Source: an uncultured Acetatifactor sp.
Lineage (GTDB): Bacteria > Bacillota > Clostridia > Lachnospirales > Lachnospiraceae
DNA length: 16,866 nt
Assembly (NCBI GenBank): GCA_910584435.1
Contig: CAJUAP010000075.1
Coordinates: 1-16,866 of the forward strand
Direction of reading: 5' to 3'
Below, one piece after another: positions 9,039-16,145 of the stretch. Both the position numbers and the translations under genes were made by a program. The notes beneath the pieces are model-generated. The model saw only the letters and a list, made by a program, of their open reading frames with translations. It was not told the origin of the DNA and did not search any database. Numbering within the stretch: the stretch's first letter is position 1; each line of letters begins with the position of its first letter.

Positions 9039-10658
9039 ATGGAGACAACGAAAAACCCTGTGATAAATTCAGATTTTCCGGATCCTGATATTATTCGGGT
9101 GGGAGATACTTACTACATGGCAAGCACTACTATGCATTACATGCCAGGGTGTGATATACTGCGCTCTTATGATTTGATGGGATGGGAATTTGTAGGTCAT
9201 GCATACGACACTTTGGACGATACGCCGGGACATAATTTGGATGGAACAGAGCAAATTTATGGTAATGGCATGTGGGCACCATCTTTCCGCTATCATAATG
9301 GAATTTTTTATATTAATTTTACTGCCAATGATACGCATAAAACATATTTACTCACTGCAACCGATCCGGCAGGTCCATGGAATAAAAGGACAATAGAAGG
9401 ATTTTACTATGATAGTTCCTTGTTTTTCGATGATGATGGAAAAGTTTATATTGTACATGGCCAGAAGAATATATATGTCACAGAATTGGATTCAGAAGTG
9501 AAAGGGCCATTGGCAGGTGGGCTTCATCGTCTAATTATTCAGGATGAAGAGAGAATCCATCTCGGATATGAAGGTTCACATTTATATAAAAAAAATGGTC
9601 TATATTATTTATTTACTTGTCATGGGCTTGCTTATGGGAATGAGTGGAAAACAGAGGACTGTTTTATTGCAGACTCTTTGACAGGGAAGTTTAGAGGAAG
9701 ATGTATTATAGATGACGATATGGGGTATCATCGGCTGGGTGTTGCTCAAGGAGGAATGGTAGATACACCAGAAGGGGATTGGTATGCATTTATGTATCAG
9801 GATAGGGGAGCATTGGGAAGAGCGCCTATGATTATGCCAATCCATTTTGATGAAGACGGATTTCCTGTCGTTGGTATAAATGGGAAAGTACCGGAAACTG
9901 TTACAATTCCCAGTACAAGACCGGAATATGTTTATGAACCTTTAAATTGCGATGACGATTTTGATTATACACCAAATGAGAACGGAAAAATCGAGTTGAA
10001 ACCATGTTGGCAATTCAACCATAATCCAAGACAAGGTTTGTGGTCTGTAACAGACCGTCCTGGAGCGTATAGGATTTATTCAGGGAAAATTTGTTCCAGT
10101 CTAGTTTTTGGATATAATACACTAACTCAGAGAACTTTCGGACCAGAGAGCGAGGCGTGGGTAACGGTGGATGCTGCTCAGTTGAAAGATGGGGATTACG
10201 CAGGCATCAGTGCCTTTATGGGCTGTTATGGAGCGGTTGCAATTACCAGTAAGGAGGGAAAATATTATTTGGTCATGCTGGGGAAACCTGCTAAGAACGA
10301 CACAGTATTAGGGGATGAGGACTACTTGGATCCAGCGGTAGAATATGAAAGGGTTGAAATAGATCAAGAGTGCATCATGCTAAAGACACATGTTAATTTT
10401 ACAGATAAACGTGATGAGGCAACTTTCTTATACTTCGCTGGTGGGGAGTGGAAAAAAATCGGAATTAATCAACAACAATATTTTAAGGTGGATCATTTTA
10501 CGGGATGTCGTTTTGGATTGTTTCTTTTTTCTACTCAAGAGACAGGAGGATATGCCGATTTCACGAAGTTCCGGTATAGAATTTGCAGTGAAAAAAGAGA
10601 AGGACAAAAGGTGGTGCGTAATTTTGAGGGGGATGTAGAAAATCAAGAACGATTATAA
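9039..10658 (+). CDS. GH43 beta-xylosidase / arabinofuranosidase, XynB-like
   Basis: A 539-aa protein with two domains. The GH43 propeller (about 1-300) has the base D15 in FPDPD, the modulating D125 in YYDSS and the general acid E178 in GYEGSH, plus MWAPSF. The C-terminal part (about 310-520) is the beta-sandwich typical of long GH43 xylosidases (GH43_C2-like: CWQFNHNP, then LTQRTFGPESEAWV and YAGISAFMG). Proteins of this build usually cleave xylose or arabinose from short xylan fragments. There is no signal peptide. AGGAGG ends 11 nt before ATG 9039, 26 nt after the preceding gene, so it belongs to the same transcript and is its last gene. The downstream DNA is occupied by IS remnants, so further operon genes may have been lost. 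Confidence 0.92.
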   Translation: METTKNPVINSDFPDPDIIRVGDTYYMASTTMHYMPGCDILRSYDLMGWEFVGHAYDTLDDTPGHNLDGTEQIYGNGMWAPSFRYHNGIFYINFTANDTHKTYLLTATDPAGPWNKRTIEGFYYDSSLFFDDDGKVYIVHGQKNIYVTELDSEVKGPLAGGLHRLIIQDEERIHLGYEGSHLYKKNGLYYLFTCHGLAYGNEWKTEDCFIADSLTGKFRGRCIIDDDMGYHRLGVAQGGMVDTPEGDWYAFMYQDRGALGRAPMIMPIHFDEDGFPVVGINGKVPETVTIPSTRPEYVYEPLNCDDDFDYTPNENGKIELKPCWQFNHNPRQGLWSVTDRPGAYRIYSGKICSSLVFGYNTLTQRTFGPESEAWVTVDAAQLKDGDYAGISAFMGCYGAVAITSKEGKYYLVMLGKPAKNDTVLGDEDYLDPAVEYERVEIDQECIMLKTHVNFTDKRDEATFLYFAGGEWKKIGINQQQYFKVDHFTGCRFGLFLFSTQETGGYADFTKFRYRICSEKREGQKVVRNFEGDVENQERL

Positions 10659-10682
10659 CGATAAGATGGAGAATGCGGATAG

Positions 10683-10700
10683 AGAAAAATTTATTTTTCT
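10683..10700 (+). terminator. Weak AT-only hairpin after the operon
   Basis: AGAAAAA (10683-10689) pairs with TTTTTCT (10694-10700) around a four-base loop, 25 nt after the last GH43 stop. It has one G-C pair per arm, so it is a poor terminator. No stronger candidate exists before the IS remnants. The remaining bases up to 10795 hold no gene. Confidence 0.25.
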
Positions 10701-10795
10701 GACTAGTACAATATTGCTTAAATACTAATGAATAAATGTTACTTTATTGTAGCGGATGTATGATGATTCTATCATTAAAGAATGGACGGGTTATT

Positions 10796-11437
10796 ATGCG
10801 AAGGAAGATAATTGATACGATCCCGGTTTTATCTGATGCCATGAAAAGCGTATTGTCTGCTTTTTCAAAAAGCCGTTCCTTTCCATCGGGACTGGTCAAA
10901 AGAGCCAGCATTGTCCTGCTTGCGTCACAGGGGGAACTCAACAAGAATATTGTGTTACGGGTCGGGTTTCATTAATAATAATGTTGCTATCTGGCGCAGT
11001 CGGTTCCTTGCGGTGTTCCCGGCTTTGCGGAAGATTGAATTGGATGTCTCGGAAAGGCTCGAAGATGAGATACGGGCAGTCTTGTCCGATAAAACACGTC
11101 CTGGTGCCCGTCCGTGTTTACGCCGGATCAGATCATGCGGATCATCGACCTTGCCTGCGGCAGCCCCGATGATTTTGGGTACGAGGTAAGCCAGTGGAAC
11201 CTTCCGATGTTGGTGGCAGAAATTAAAAAGCAAGGGATTGAGGGCAGATTTCTGAGAAATCAGTCAGCCGTTTTTTAAAATGAGGTAGATTTACATCCCC
11301 ACAAAATTCGTTACTGGCTTCGTTCTACGAAAAAGACGTTTTGCGCATAAAGTAAACGAAATATCCTGTATGACCCTTCCCACCGGATCCGCTTTGTGTA
11401 TACTCCGAAACACAGTTCCTGGATGAACCAGATAGAG
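10796..11437 (+). pseudogene. IS630-type transposase remnant, plus-strand copy
   Basis: ATG 10796 opens a helix-turn-helix N-terminus (KRASIVLLASQGELNKNIVL) that stops at TAA 10973-10975. The match continues in a second frame (NNVAIWRSRFLAVFPALRK), then a third (FTPDQIMRIIDLACGSPDDF), then another (VDLHPHKIRYWLRS). Near 11335-11352 the DDE core with both catalytic aspartates is missing, and the sequence jumps to DPSHRIRFVYTPKHSSWMNQ followed by IEIW, the region of the third catalytic residue (Glu). It ends at the palindrome centre. Several frameshifts and an internal deletion make it dead. The N-terminus is only distantly similar to the opposed copy, so two different elements are involved. 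Confidence 0.75.
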
Positions 11438-11456
11438 ATCTGGGTCATCCAGGAAC
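11415..11456. repeat. Near-perfect palindrome at the IS-IS junction
   Basis: Arms 11415-11433 and 11438-11456 match at 18 of 19 positions around the four-base centre AGAG. Both strands encode the same transposase motif: SSWMNQIEIW on plus and CSWMTQISIW on minus. Single copies of this motif (WMNQIEIWFIQ) are naturally palindromic at DNA level, which offers a simple route for two elements to be joined here. Beyond the arms the two sides are still related at protein level (VYTPKH against VYVPMH). Confidence 0.85.
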
Positions 11457-12506
11457 AATGCATTGGTACATATACGATATGTATCCGGTGGTCTTTATTA
11501 TGGAGAAATTCGGCTCGGCTTTTCAGTATGCAGGATTTTTCTTTGCTGCCAATGTCCTCCGTAAGGCCGCACTGCTGTGCAATGAACCGCACCAGACTTT
11601 CGGACTTATGTGTGTTCAGCCCATCGCAGACGAACGTCCATGATGCCTCTGGATCCGTTTCGATCAATGCACGCATGACGCCTGGGAAATCTTCCTCTGT
11701 GCGTGTAGGGTTCAAATATGGCCTTTCCATGCGCCCCGTGGCAACGTCAAAGAAACCGATGAGGCTGGTTATCCCATGGCGGGCGTATTCTAATTCCATA
11801 CATGCTGCTTTCCCGGGGATTACATGCTTAATACTTGTGCTCCAGTGCCTGGATTCCTGTCATCTCATCCACGGATATGGTATGGACGCCTGTTGCACAG
11901 ACTGTTTCAGCCCCATGGTAAACGGTGCAGATTTCATTCACTTTTTCCGCAAAAGTCTCCGGAGAATCCACTTTTTCGGAGGAATGAAGCCAGTAGCGGA
12001 CGAGATGCGAGTGGATTTCTCACATATTTAAAAAACGGCTTACTGTCTTGGCGGATATGGAATCCACGATCCTTACCTTCTATAATAACATTTGCCAGCA
12101 GGTTAAGGATCCAGTGGCTGGTTTCATACCCCGGTTCCTCTGGATTACGGCAGGCAGTTTCGAGGATTTTGATAATCTGTTCATCCGTGTAATGCATGGG
12201 CTGGCCGGGACGCGGGTTGTCATTCAGGAAGGTGGACACAGCTTTTTCTAGGCTGGAAGGGTCTTTTTCGGCGATCTCCTGCAAAAGAGGGAGCTTTTTA
12301 ATAAAGTGGCTCCGCCATTTGTTCACAGAATCCTGTCAAAGACCTACCTGATTCAATATCTGCATGTTATCAAGACCGTCTGCGGCCAAAAGGATTATCT
12401 TCGCACGCTGTACCTGACGGGCTGAAAAGGTTCTGCTTTTGGCAAATTTAGAGAAGATAGGGTGAATAGCATCCGGTATTATAACAGGGGCTGCAACAAA
12501 TGGCAT
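11434..12506 (-). pseudogene. IS630-type transposase remnant, minus-strand copy
   Basis: Start ATG 12506 has AAGGAG about 9 nt upstream. The HTH region (SARQVQRAKIILLAADGLDN) is followed by an in-frame TGA at 12336-12338, then VNKWRSHFIKKL continues in the same frame. Around 12000 the frame shifts (HSHLVRYWLHSSEKVDSPET) and ends with a TAA at about 11827. The last part is intact as MELEYARHGITSLIGFFDVA onwards from 11799. The first two catalytic aspartates are present in ISVDE (11867-11869) and VCDGLNTHKSES (11623-11625). The third, Glu in QIEIW, is Ser here because the sequence crosses into the palindrome. After that the reading frame runs into the antisense of the opposing copy down to 11311. 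Non-functional, but much better preserved than its partner. Confidence 0.8.
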
Positions 12507-12590
12507 TTGAGTAGTCTCCTTGTGTTTTCTTTTCATTATGCCATATGTTGAGATTTTTTCTATAGCTATATGCATAGACGTACTAGGATC

Positions 12591-14125
12591 ATGACGGTGA
12601 CAGTGGAAAAGGCAAGGCCGTACATCGGCGTACCACCCGCAGCGGCGGGAATTACTACGGTGATGCCTTAAGCGCATCCCTGCTGCCAGGGGGAACGGTA
12701 CAGTACGGCAACGGCGCAGGGCAGGCAGGGGACGGTGACGGAAGCACGGAAACCGTGGCCGGGGCATTTACCTGGAAGGAGCCTTCCGCAAAGCCTGCGG
12801 TGGCCGACTGTGGCGTGACGAAGTATGCGGTGGTGTTCACGTCCACGGACAGGGCAAATTACGAGTCCGTGGAAACAAGGGTCAGCCTGACCGTGAACCG
12901 GGCGCAGAACGCCCCCAATATGCCGTCTGTTGCCATGAGCGTTCCATACAGCTGTGAAAAGGTGGAGGACGTACTCCTGCCGGAGGGCAGGGAGTGGCAG
13001 ACATCCAATCAGGATATAGCCTTAGAAGTCGGGGCAGAGGTAAGCACCGTGGCAGTCTATACTGGGGAGGATAAAGGCAGCTATGTGAAGGAAACGGTAA
13101 CGGTTGCCGTCACAAGATCGTCCTGCGACCATACGGCAGGGGATGTTCTTTATACAGGGGCAGGCGAAAAAGCTCCGCCTATACGGAGGACAGGCTGGGA
13201 CACAGGGAATGCACCAAATGCGGTTTCGTGACGGAATCTGGGATCGTGGTAAAAACTCTGGGGCATATCGGTGGCACGGCCACCTGTTCCCGGAGAAAAG
13301 TCTGTACCAGATGTAACCAGCCCTATGGCGATACGGACAGCGGTGTGCATGGGGATACAGAGTTCCGCAGGTTTGTGGCGGCAACCTGCACGGCAGGAGG
13401 CTACACCGGGAACATTTACTGTAAGGACTGCGGGGTGAGGACGAAACCAGGAAACGCAACATCCACATTGGGGCATGATTATATAAATAGGATAACAAAG
13501 GAACCAACCACAGAAAACGAAGGCATCTGGATCTACACCTGTTCCCGTTGCGGACACAGTTACACGGAGGGCATACCACGGCTCCCAGAGGGAACCCATC
13601 ATCATTCCTACACAGAGCTTGTGACGAAACAGCCCACCTACACGGATATCAGGGTGCGGACTTATACCTATTCTTGCGGCGACAGCTATACCAAAACCAT
13701 AGCGGCTCTGGGGCATCATTATCAGGGCAGTGAGATAAGGAAACCTACCACCACGGCGGAGGGCATCATGCTGGACAGTAAGAAAGTGTGAGAAAGACAA
13801 GAAACGTCTGGCGATGTCCGTGTCCGTAACTGCGGCCAAAGGAACCGAGTATGCCAATATACAGGTGGACAGGGGAATATTAGGATACCGGATTGTATCT
13901 GGCACTGGTGAACTTGCACTAGGGGCGGACATTACAGTGAAAGGAAATAAGCTGGACTTTTTCCGGGCCTTTGTGGATAACAACGCAGAGAGCCTCAAGA
14001 AAGTCATCGCGGATGCCGCACAGGAGACTCTGGCCGCCGAATTCATATCCGGATACCTGACAAGGTTTCCCATCGGTCTCCCGATCATGACGCCGCAGGA
14101 CGGATATGTGGATGCAGGGAAGTAA
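12591..14125 (+). pseudogene. Fragment of a large repeat-rich surface protein
   Basis: Protein-like sequence runs through several frames. VTVEKARPYIGVPPAA begins at 12591, then a shift near 12655 leads to YGDALSASLLPGGTVQYGNG. A further shift near 13175 leads to LGHRECTKCGFVTES, and the frame changes again near 13785. The first part resembles MBG/Ig-like modules (TFTW-type strand, VFTSTDRANYES, VSLTVNRAQ). The middle has repeated Cys-rich units of the form PT-x-G-x-YTCSRCGHSYTE-x-GH (about 13170-13770), seen in big secreted or wall-attached proteins of Lachnospiraceae. The last part (13814-14125) is an unrecognised soluble segment ending at TAA. There is no signal peptide or start region; IS DNA replaces the 5' part. 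At least three single-base-type shifts show decay. Confidence 0.7.
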
Positions 14126-14226
14126 AAGCAGCGGACAAATGTCTTTTTCCCATGAGGTATCCGGGAGTGGACAAAGAGACAGGATGAGGATGAAAGGGGT
14201 GTGAGGCATACAAAGGAGGTGATAGC

Positions 14227-14658
14227 ATCGGGCGGATATTAGTAGTGGAATTTTTGGAGTCGGAATACCGCATATTTGAGGAAGTGCTGGCTGTGCTGAA
14301 CAAATACCACACTTTTGAGAACCAGCGGATCACTGACGAACCGGCGCTGTCAATCCCTGGCCTTGCAGTCTTTCTAGGCCGCAGGAAAGTATACTGTGCA
14401 GGAAAAGAGATCAGCCTCACCACAAAAGAATACGCCATACTCTGCCTGCTCATGGAAAACATGGGGTGTGTCCTTACATACGGACAGATATACCAGAATG
14501 TATGGGGAGAAGAAGCCCTTGGCGGCGAAAACAATATGATAGGCTGCCATATCCGCAGGTTGCGGGGAAAGCTGTCTGTGGAAGAAGGGATTGAACCCTT
14601 TCTGATCAAATGCGTCAGGGAAGTGGGGTACTGCTTTGAAGTAAACTCGGAATATTAG
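14227..14658 (+). CDS. Stand-alone OmpR/PhoB-type winged-helix DNA-binding protein
   Basis: The C-terminal ~95 residues are a typical response-regulator effector domain: ISLTTKEYAILCLLMENMG, LTYGQIYQNVWGEE, the recognition helix NNMIGCHIRRLRGKL, and the wing FLIKCVREVGYCF. There is no receiver domain. The N-terminal ~45 residues (RILVVEFLESEYRIFEEVLA) are only a short remnant-like strand-helix. Total length is about 143 aa. The perfect ribosome site AAAGGAGGTGAT (14212-14223) lies 7 nt before an ATC codon at 14227, and the frame GRILVVE begins there. The first ordinary start is GTG 14245, 25 nt from that site. I therefore place the start at 14227 with reservation. It is followed at once by a terminator, so it is transcribed alone or as the last gene. 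It probably regulates the adjacent mobile-element genes. Confidence 0.75.
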   Translation: MGRILVVEFLESEYRIFEEVLAVLNKYHTFENQRITDEPALSIPGLAVFLGRRKVYCAGKEISLTTKEYAILCLLMENMGCVLTYGQIYQNVWGEEALGGENNMIGCHIRRLRGKLSVEEGIEPFLIKCVREVGYCFEVNSEY

Positions 14659-14667
14659 CATCGCTTG

Positions 14668-14694
14668 GCGGCTTGGGAAACGGGGCCGCTTTTT
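14668..14694 (+). terminator. Rho-independent terminator after the winged-helix gene
   Basis: GCGGC (14668-14672) pairs with GCCGC (14685-14689) and is followed directly by five T (14690-14694). It starts 9 nt after the TAG of the winged-helix gene, which fits its 3' end. Confidence 0.65.
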
Positions 14695-14966
14695 AGCAGG
14701 CTGGATAGGGCTGTCTGCAACAGTAGATTTTATGCGACATTTCTCTGCATAGCCGTGTCGCAACTTGCGTTTTCCTACCGTGTTCTGACTGCCAGGCGAC
14801 TGCTGGCTGACGGACGCATATTTTATAATCTTCCCCATGGGCTAAAAAGCCAGGGGAGCGGAAATGCCATGCCGGAAATCCCCGGAAAGGGGAAACATGG
14901 GCATGCTGATGTCAAGTGCCGAGGGCGGCCTGCCGACAAGGACAAAACTCCATACCATATTGATAC

Positions 14967-15000
14967 ATACCGCAGTCCACCGAGGGGCTGCGGTATTTTT
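14967..15000 (+). terminator. Intrinsic terminator or attenuator in the sigma leader
   Basis: ATACCGCAG (14967-14975) pairs perfectly with CTGCGGTAT (14988-14996) around a 12-nt loop, followed by a T-run to 15000. It lies about 170 nt before the sigma-like gene, so it either ends an upstream transcript or attenuates this one. Confidence 0.65.
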
Positions 15001-15058
15001 ATGTTCGACAGGATGCCCCATTTTCCCGTCACGATATAGAGAAAACCCCATAAACCTA

Positions 15059-15098
15059 CAAAAGAGCGCACCCCGCAGAAAGGGCCTGCGCTCTTTTG
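15059..15098. terminator. Strong 12-bp hairpin, possible bidirectional terminator
   Basis: CAAAAGAGCGCA (15059-15070) and TGCGCTCTTTTG (15087-15098) are perfectly complementary with a 16-nt loop. The arms carry A4 and T4 at their bases, so the fold works as a terminator-like structure in both directions, although no further T-run follows. It lies 74 nt before the sigma-like start. Confidence 0.5.
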
Positions 15099-15139
15099 CT
15101 GTCCGGGGGAAATGCCGCGGCCCGCCGCCTGTCCTTCAT

Positions 15140-15158
15140 TTTTTTGAAATTCAAAAAA
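15140..15158. promoter_or_regulatory. Palindrome touching the sigma-gene ribosome site
   Basis: TTTTTTGAA (15140-15148) and TTCAAAAAA (15150-15158) are complementary around one central A. The right arm runs straight into AGGAGG (15158-15163), the ribosome site for ATG 15172. It could be an operator or an RNA hairpin limiting access to that site. AT-only arms make the RNA fold weak. Confidence 0.35.
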
Positions 15159-15171
15159 GGAGGACAAGCCT

Positions 15172-15624
15172 ATGGCAAAGGCATACAGAATCCCGGATTA
15201 CAGGAAGATGTACCCGGAGGCAGGCGAGGAAGTGATCAGCCTGCTCAGGACCACAGAAAGAAAGATGCAGTACCAGGAATACGACCTCAAGACGGAGCAG
15301 ACTGTCATAAGCCAGGAGAACCGGACCATAACGACCATACCCAGCAGGGAGGATTCCCTGGAACGGCTGGCAGAACAGGAGGTGCAGTTTGCCGGGGAAG
15401 CCGAGAGCGTGGAGGAAACCGTGCTGCGGAAACTCCAGTATGAGCAGCTACATAAGGCGCTCTCCCTGCTCCCTGATGATGAGCGGGAGCTGATAGACCG
15501 CCTGTTTTTCCAGGGCCAGACCGAGCGGCAGGCGGCGGAGTGCATGGGCATATACCGCAATGCCGTACACAAGCGCAAGAACCGCATCCTGAAGAAGCTG
15601 AAAAAATTTTTTGAAAAAAATTAA
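15172..15624 (+). CDS. Small sigma-70 region-4 protein of mobile-element type
   Basis: A 150-aa protein. The first half (to about residue 85) is a charged, probably helical region with no sigma region 2. The second half is a sigma-70 region-4 helix-turn-helix: ALSLLPDDERELIDRLFF, then GQTERQAAECMGIYRNAVHK and the basic tail RKNRILKKLKKFF. Proteins of this type sit in conjugative transposons of Clostridia and are thought to control element genes. AGGAGG lies 8 nt before the ATG. Transcription may depend on read-through of the two leader hairpins. The terminal codons are A/T-rich (KKFFEKN), and no clear terminator follows before the structured 15625-16285 region. Confidence 0.85.
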   Translation: MAKAYRIPDYRKMYPEAGEEVISLLRTTERKMQYQEYDLKTEQTVISQENRTITTIPSREDSLERLAEQEVQFAGEAESVEETVLRKLQYEQLHKALSLLPDDERELIDRLFFQGQTERQAAECMGIYRNAVHKRKNRILKKLKKFFEKN

Positions 15625-15745
15625 ATTTCAGGGTGTGCAAAACGTCCTGCCAACGTGGAAGTAAGTAGAGGGGAACTTTTCCTCCCCTCTGCCCATTGAA
15701 AAATACCGCCGCCAGGCGGTCATATCCAGCAGCATAGATACGTTA

Positions 15746-15896
15746 GCTGTCCAGCTTGAAAGAGCAAAGCGGTGCGGAGGACACGCCATGACCACCTGCA
15801 GGGCAACCTGCCAAAAAGATGGCATCAAAGGTGCAGAGCGGCAAATGTCCGTCCCCAAGCGGCCTGTGGCGGGCCGCCTGCCATGACATGGACAGC
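15746..15896 (+). ncRNA. Candidate nested RNA domain
   Basis: Helices nest in order. GCTGTCCA (15746-15753) pairs with TGGACAGC (15889-15896). Inside it, GGACA (15779-15783) pairs with TGTCC (15846-15850), and GCCAT (15785-15789) with ATGGC (15819-15823). The innermost helix is GCAGG-GCAA-CCTGC (15798-15811), capped by a GNRA-type tetraloop. A separate arm GCGGCC/GGCCGC lies at 15859-15877. The nesting without conflict is suggestive, but individual helices of 5-8 bp arise by chance in GC-rich DNA, and the same bases also carry a small ORF. Confidence 0.3.
15788..15886 (+). CDS. Possible 32-aa small protein, MTTCRATC type
   Basis: ATG 15788 has GGAGG (15776-15780) 7 nt upstream and encodes a basic, Cys-containing peptide starting MTTCRATCQKDG. 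The same frame is open upstream from 15665 with protein-like sequence (IEKYRRQAVISSSIDTLAVQ and LERAKRCGG) but lacks an ATG, GTG or TTG there. The true product may be longer, using CTG 15689 or a lost start, for example after a frameshift from GTG 15655. Its stop overlaps the next ATG as ATGA. No recognised domain. Confidence 0.35.
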   Translation: MTTCRATCQKDGIKGAERQMSVPKRPVAGRLP

Positions 15897-15951
15897 CTAT
15901 AATGATACTTCCGTCCAGTCACAGCCCCGCAGGAGCGGGAACACGCAATGA
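15883..15951 (+). CDS. Possible 22-aa peptide coupled by ATGA overlaps
   Basis: ATG 15883 overlaps the previous stop (ATGA) and the TGA at 15949-15951 overlaps the next ATG in the same way. The peptide begins MTWTAYNDTSVQSQ and has no recognised domain. It lacks its own ribosome site, so translation would depend on termination-reinitiation from the preceding ORF. It is reported because of the chain, not because of the peptide itself. Confidence 0.2.
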   Translation: MTWTAYNDTSVQSQPRRSGNTQ

Positions 15952-16082
15952 GGGCGGCCCGGAGAGATCCTCGGAGGGGTGAGAAACCCATGACGGCCTA
16001 TAGCCACGGCCGGTCTTTGCCTGCTGCCTATGGGCGCATCCTGCGCCCGCTCCGGGGAGTAGTGTCGAACAGGGGCAGATAG
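15948..16082 (+). CDS. Possible 30-44-aa Arg-rich small protein
   Basis: The frame from ATG 15948 (ATGA-coupled) gives 44 aa. An internal ATG at 15990, with GGAGGGG upstream (15973-15979), would give a 30-aa peptide starting MTAYSHGRSLPAAYGR. Both end at TAG 16080-16082 and are strongly basic. The frame crosses the 16032-16048 hairpin. There is no known family. Confidence 0.25.
   Translation: MRAARRDPRRGEKPMTAYSHGRSLPAAYGRILRPLRGVVSNRGR
16032..16048. repeat. Compact 7-bp GC hairpin
   Basis: GGGCGCA (16032-16038), loop TCC, TGCGCCC (16042-16048). It is perfect and has a three-base loop, so it is very stable in RNA or single-stranded DNA. No T-run follows, so it is not a terminator. Confidence 0.6.
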
Positions 16083-16101
16083 AAATAAAAGACGAAGGAC
16101 A

Positions 16102-16142
16102 GGCATTTTCCGGGCCGGGGAATCCCCCGGAGGGGAAATGCC
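16102..16142. repeat. Long two-tier stem-loop
   Basis: The outer helix GGCATTTTCC (16102-16111) pairs with GGGGAAATGCC (16132-16142) allowing one bulge or G-T pair. The inner helix CCGGGG/CCCCGG closes a loop around AATC. The right arm overlaps the ribosome site GGAGGGG for the micro-ORF at 16146, so folding would control its translation. Confidence 0.55.
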
Positions 16143-16145
16143 TTC

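Larger units (their letters stand above)
10703..12586. mobile_element. Fused pair of opposed IS630-type remnants
   Basis: Two diverged IS630-type transposase remnants point towards each other and share their 3' limit at a palindrome (11415-11456). The block is flanked by CTAGTAC (10703-10709) and GTACTAG (12580-12586), inverted 7-mers that contain TA, the target of this family. Inside these, both ends read GTAC followed by weakly similar AT-rich sequence, as expected for related but different terminal repeats. The outer limits are therefore tentative. Neither copy can make a working transposase. Confidence 0.5.
14695..15171. other. Gene-free leader region with several inverted repeats
   Basis: No convincing protein. 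The region contains the inverted pair TGCGACA (14733-14739) / TGTCGCA (14756-14762), a TATAAT at 14824-14829 without a clear -35, and GGCT/AGCC hairpins around 14840-14851 enclosed by CCCC (14833-14836) and GGGG. It also holds the two hairpins listed separately and a palindrome over the sigma-gene ribosome site. The density of structure suggests a regulated 5' leader for the sigma-like gene. A frame from ATG 14897 stays open to 15235, but it passes through both hairpins and the sigma gene in another frame, so I do not call it. Confidence 0.5.

Noticed and set aside
11396..12031. A 211-codon plus-strand frame through the IS block
   Set aside because: Only its first part (to about 11437) matches a transposase. 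The rest is antisense to the better preserved minus-strand copy.
12240..12767. Long upstream extension of the minus-strand transposase frame to 12767
   Set aside because: The extension is antisense to the surface-protein fragment. ATG 12506 has a proper ribosome site and begins the recognisable protein.
13150..14088. A 312-codon open frame on the minus strand
   Set aside because: It lies opposite the surface-protein repeats. Its Cys/Pro/Arg/Tyr-rich composition is the usual antisense of Gly/Thr/Cys-rich repeats, and no family is recognised.
14374..14838. Open frame antisense to the winged-helix gene
   Set aside because: It crosses the terminator at 14668-14694, and the plus strand has a clear known domain.
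14897..15235. Plus-strand frame from ATG 14897 with AAAGGGG upstream
   Set aside because: It would be translated through a 9-bp terminator and a 12-bp hairpin, then overlaps the sigma-like gene out of frame. The peptide beyond residue 40 looks random.
15605..15622. T6/A7 inverted repeat at the end of the sigma-like gene as a terminator
   Set aside because: It is made of Lys/Phe codons, has no G-C pairs in the stem and only a two-base loop, so it would not terminate well.
15898..15903. Consensus TATAAT inside the structured interval
   Set aside because: No acceptable -35 lies 16-18 nt upstream and there is no extended -10 motif.
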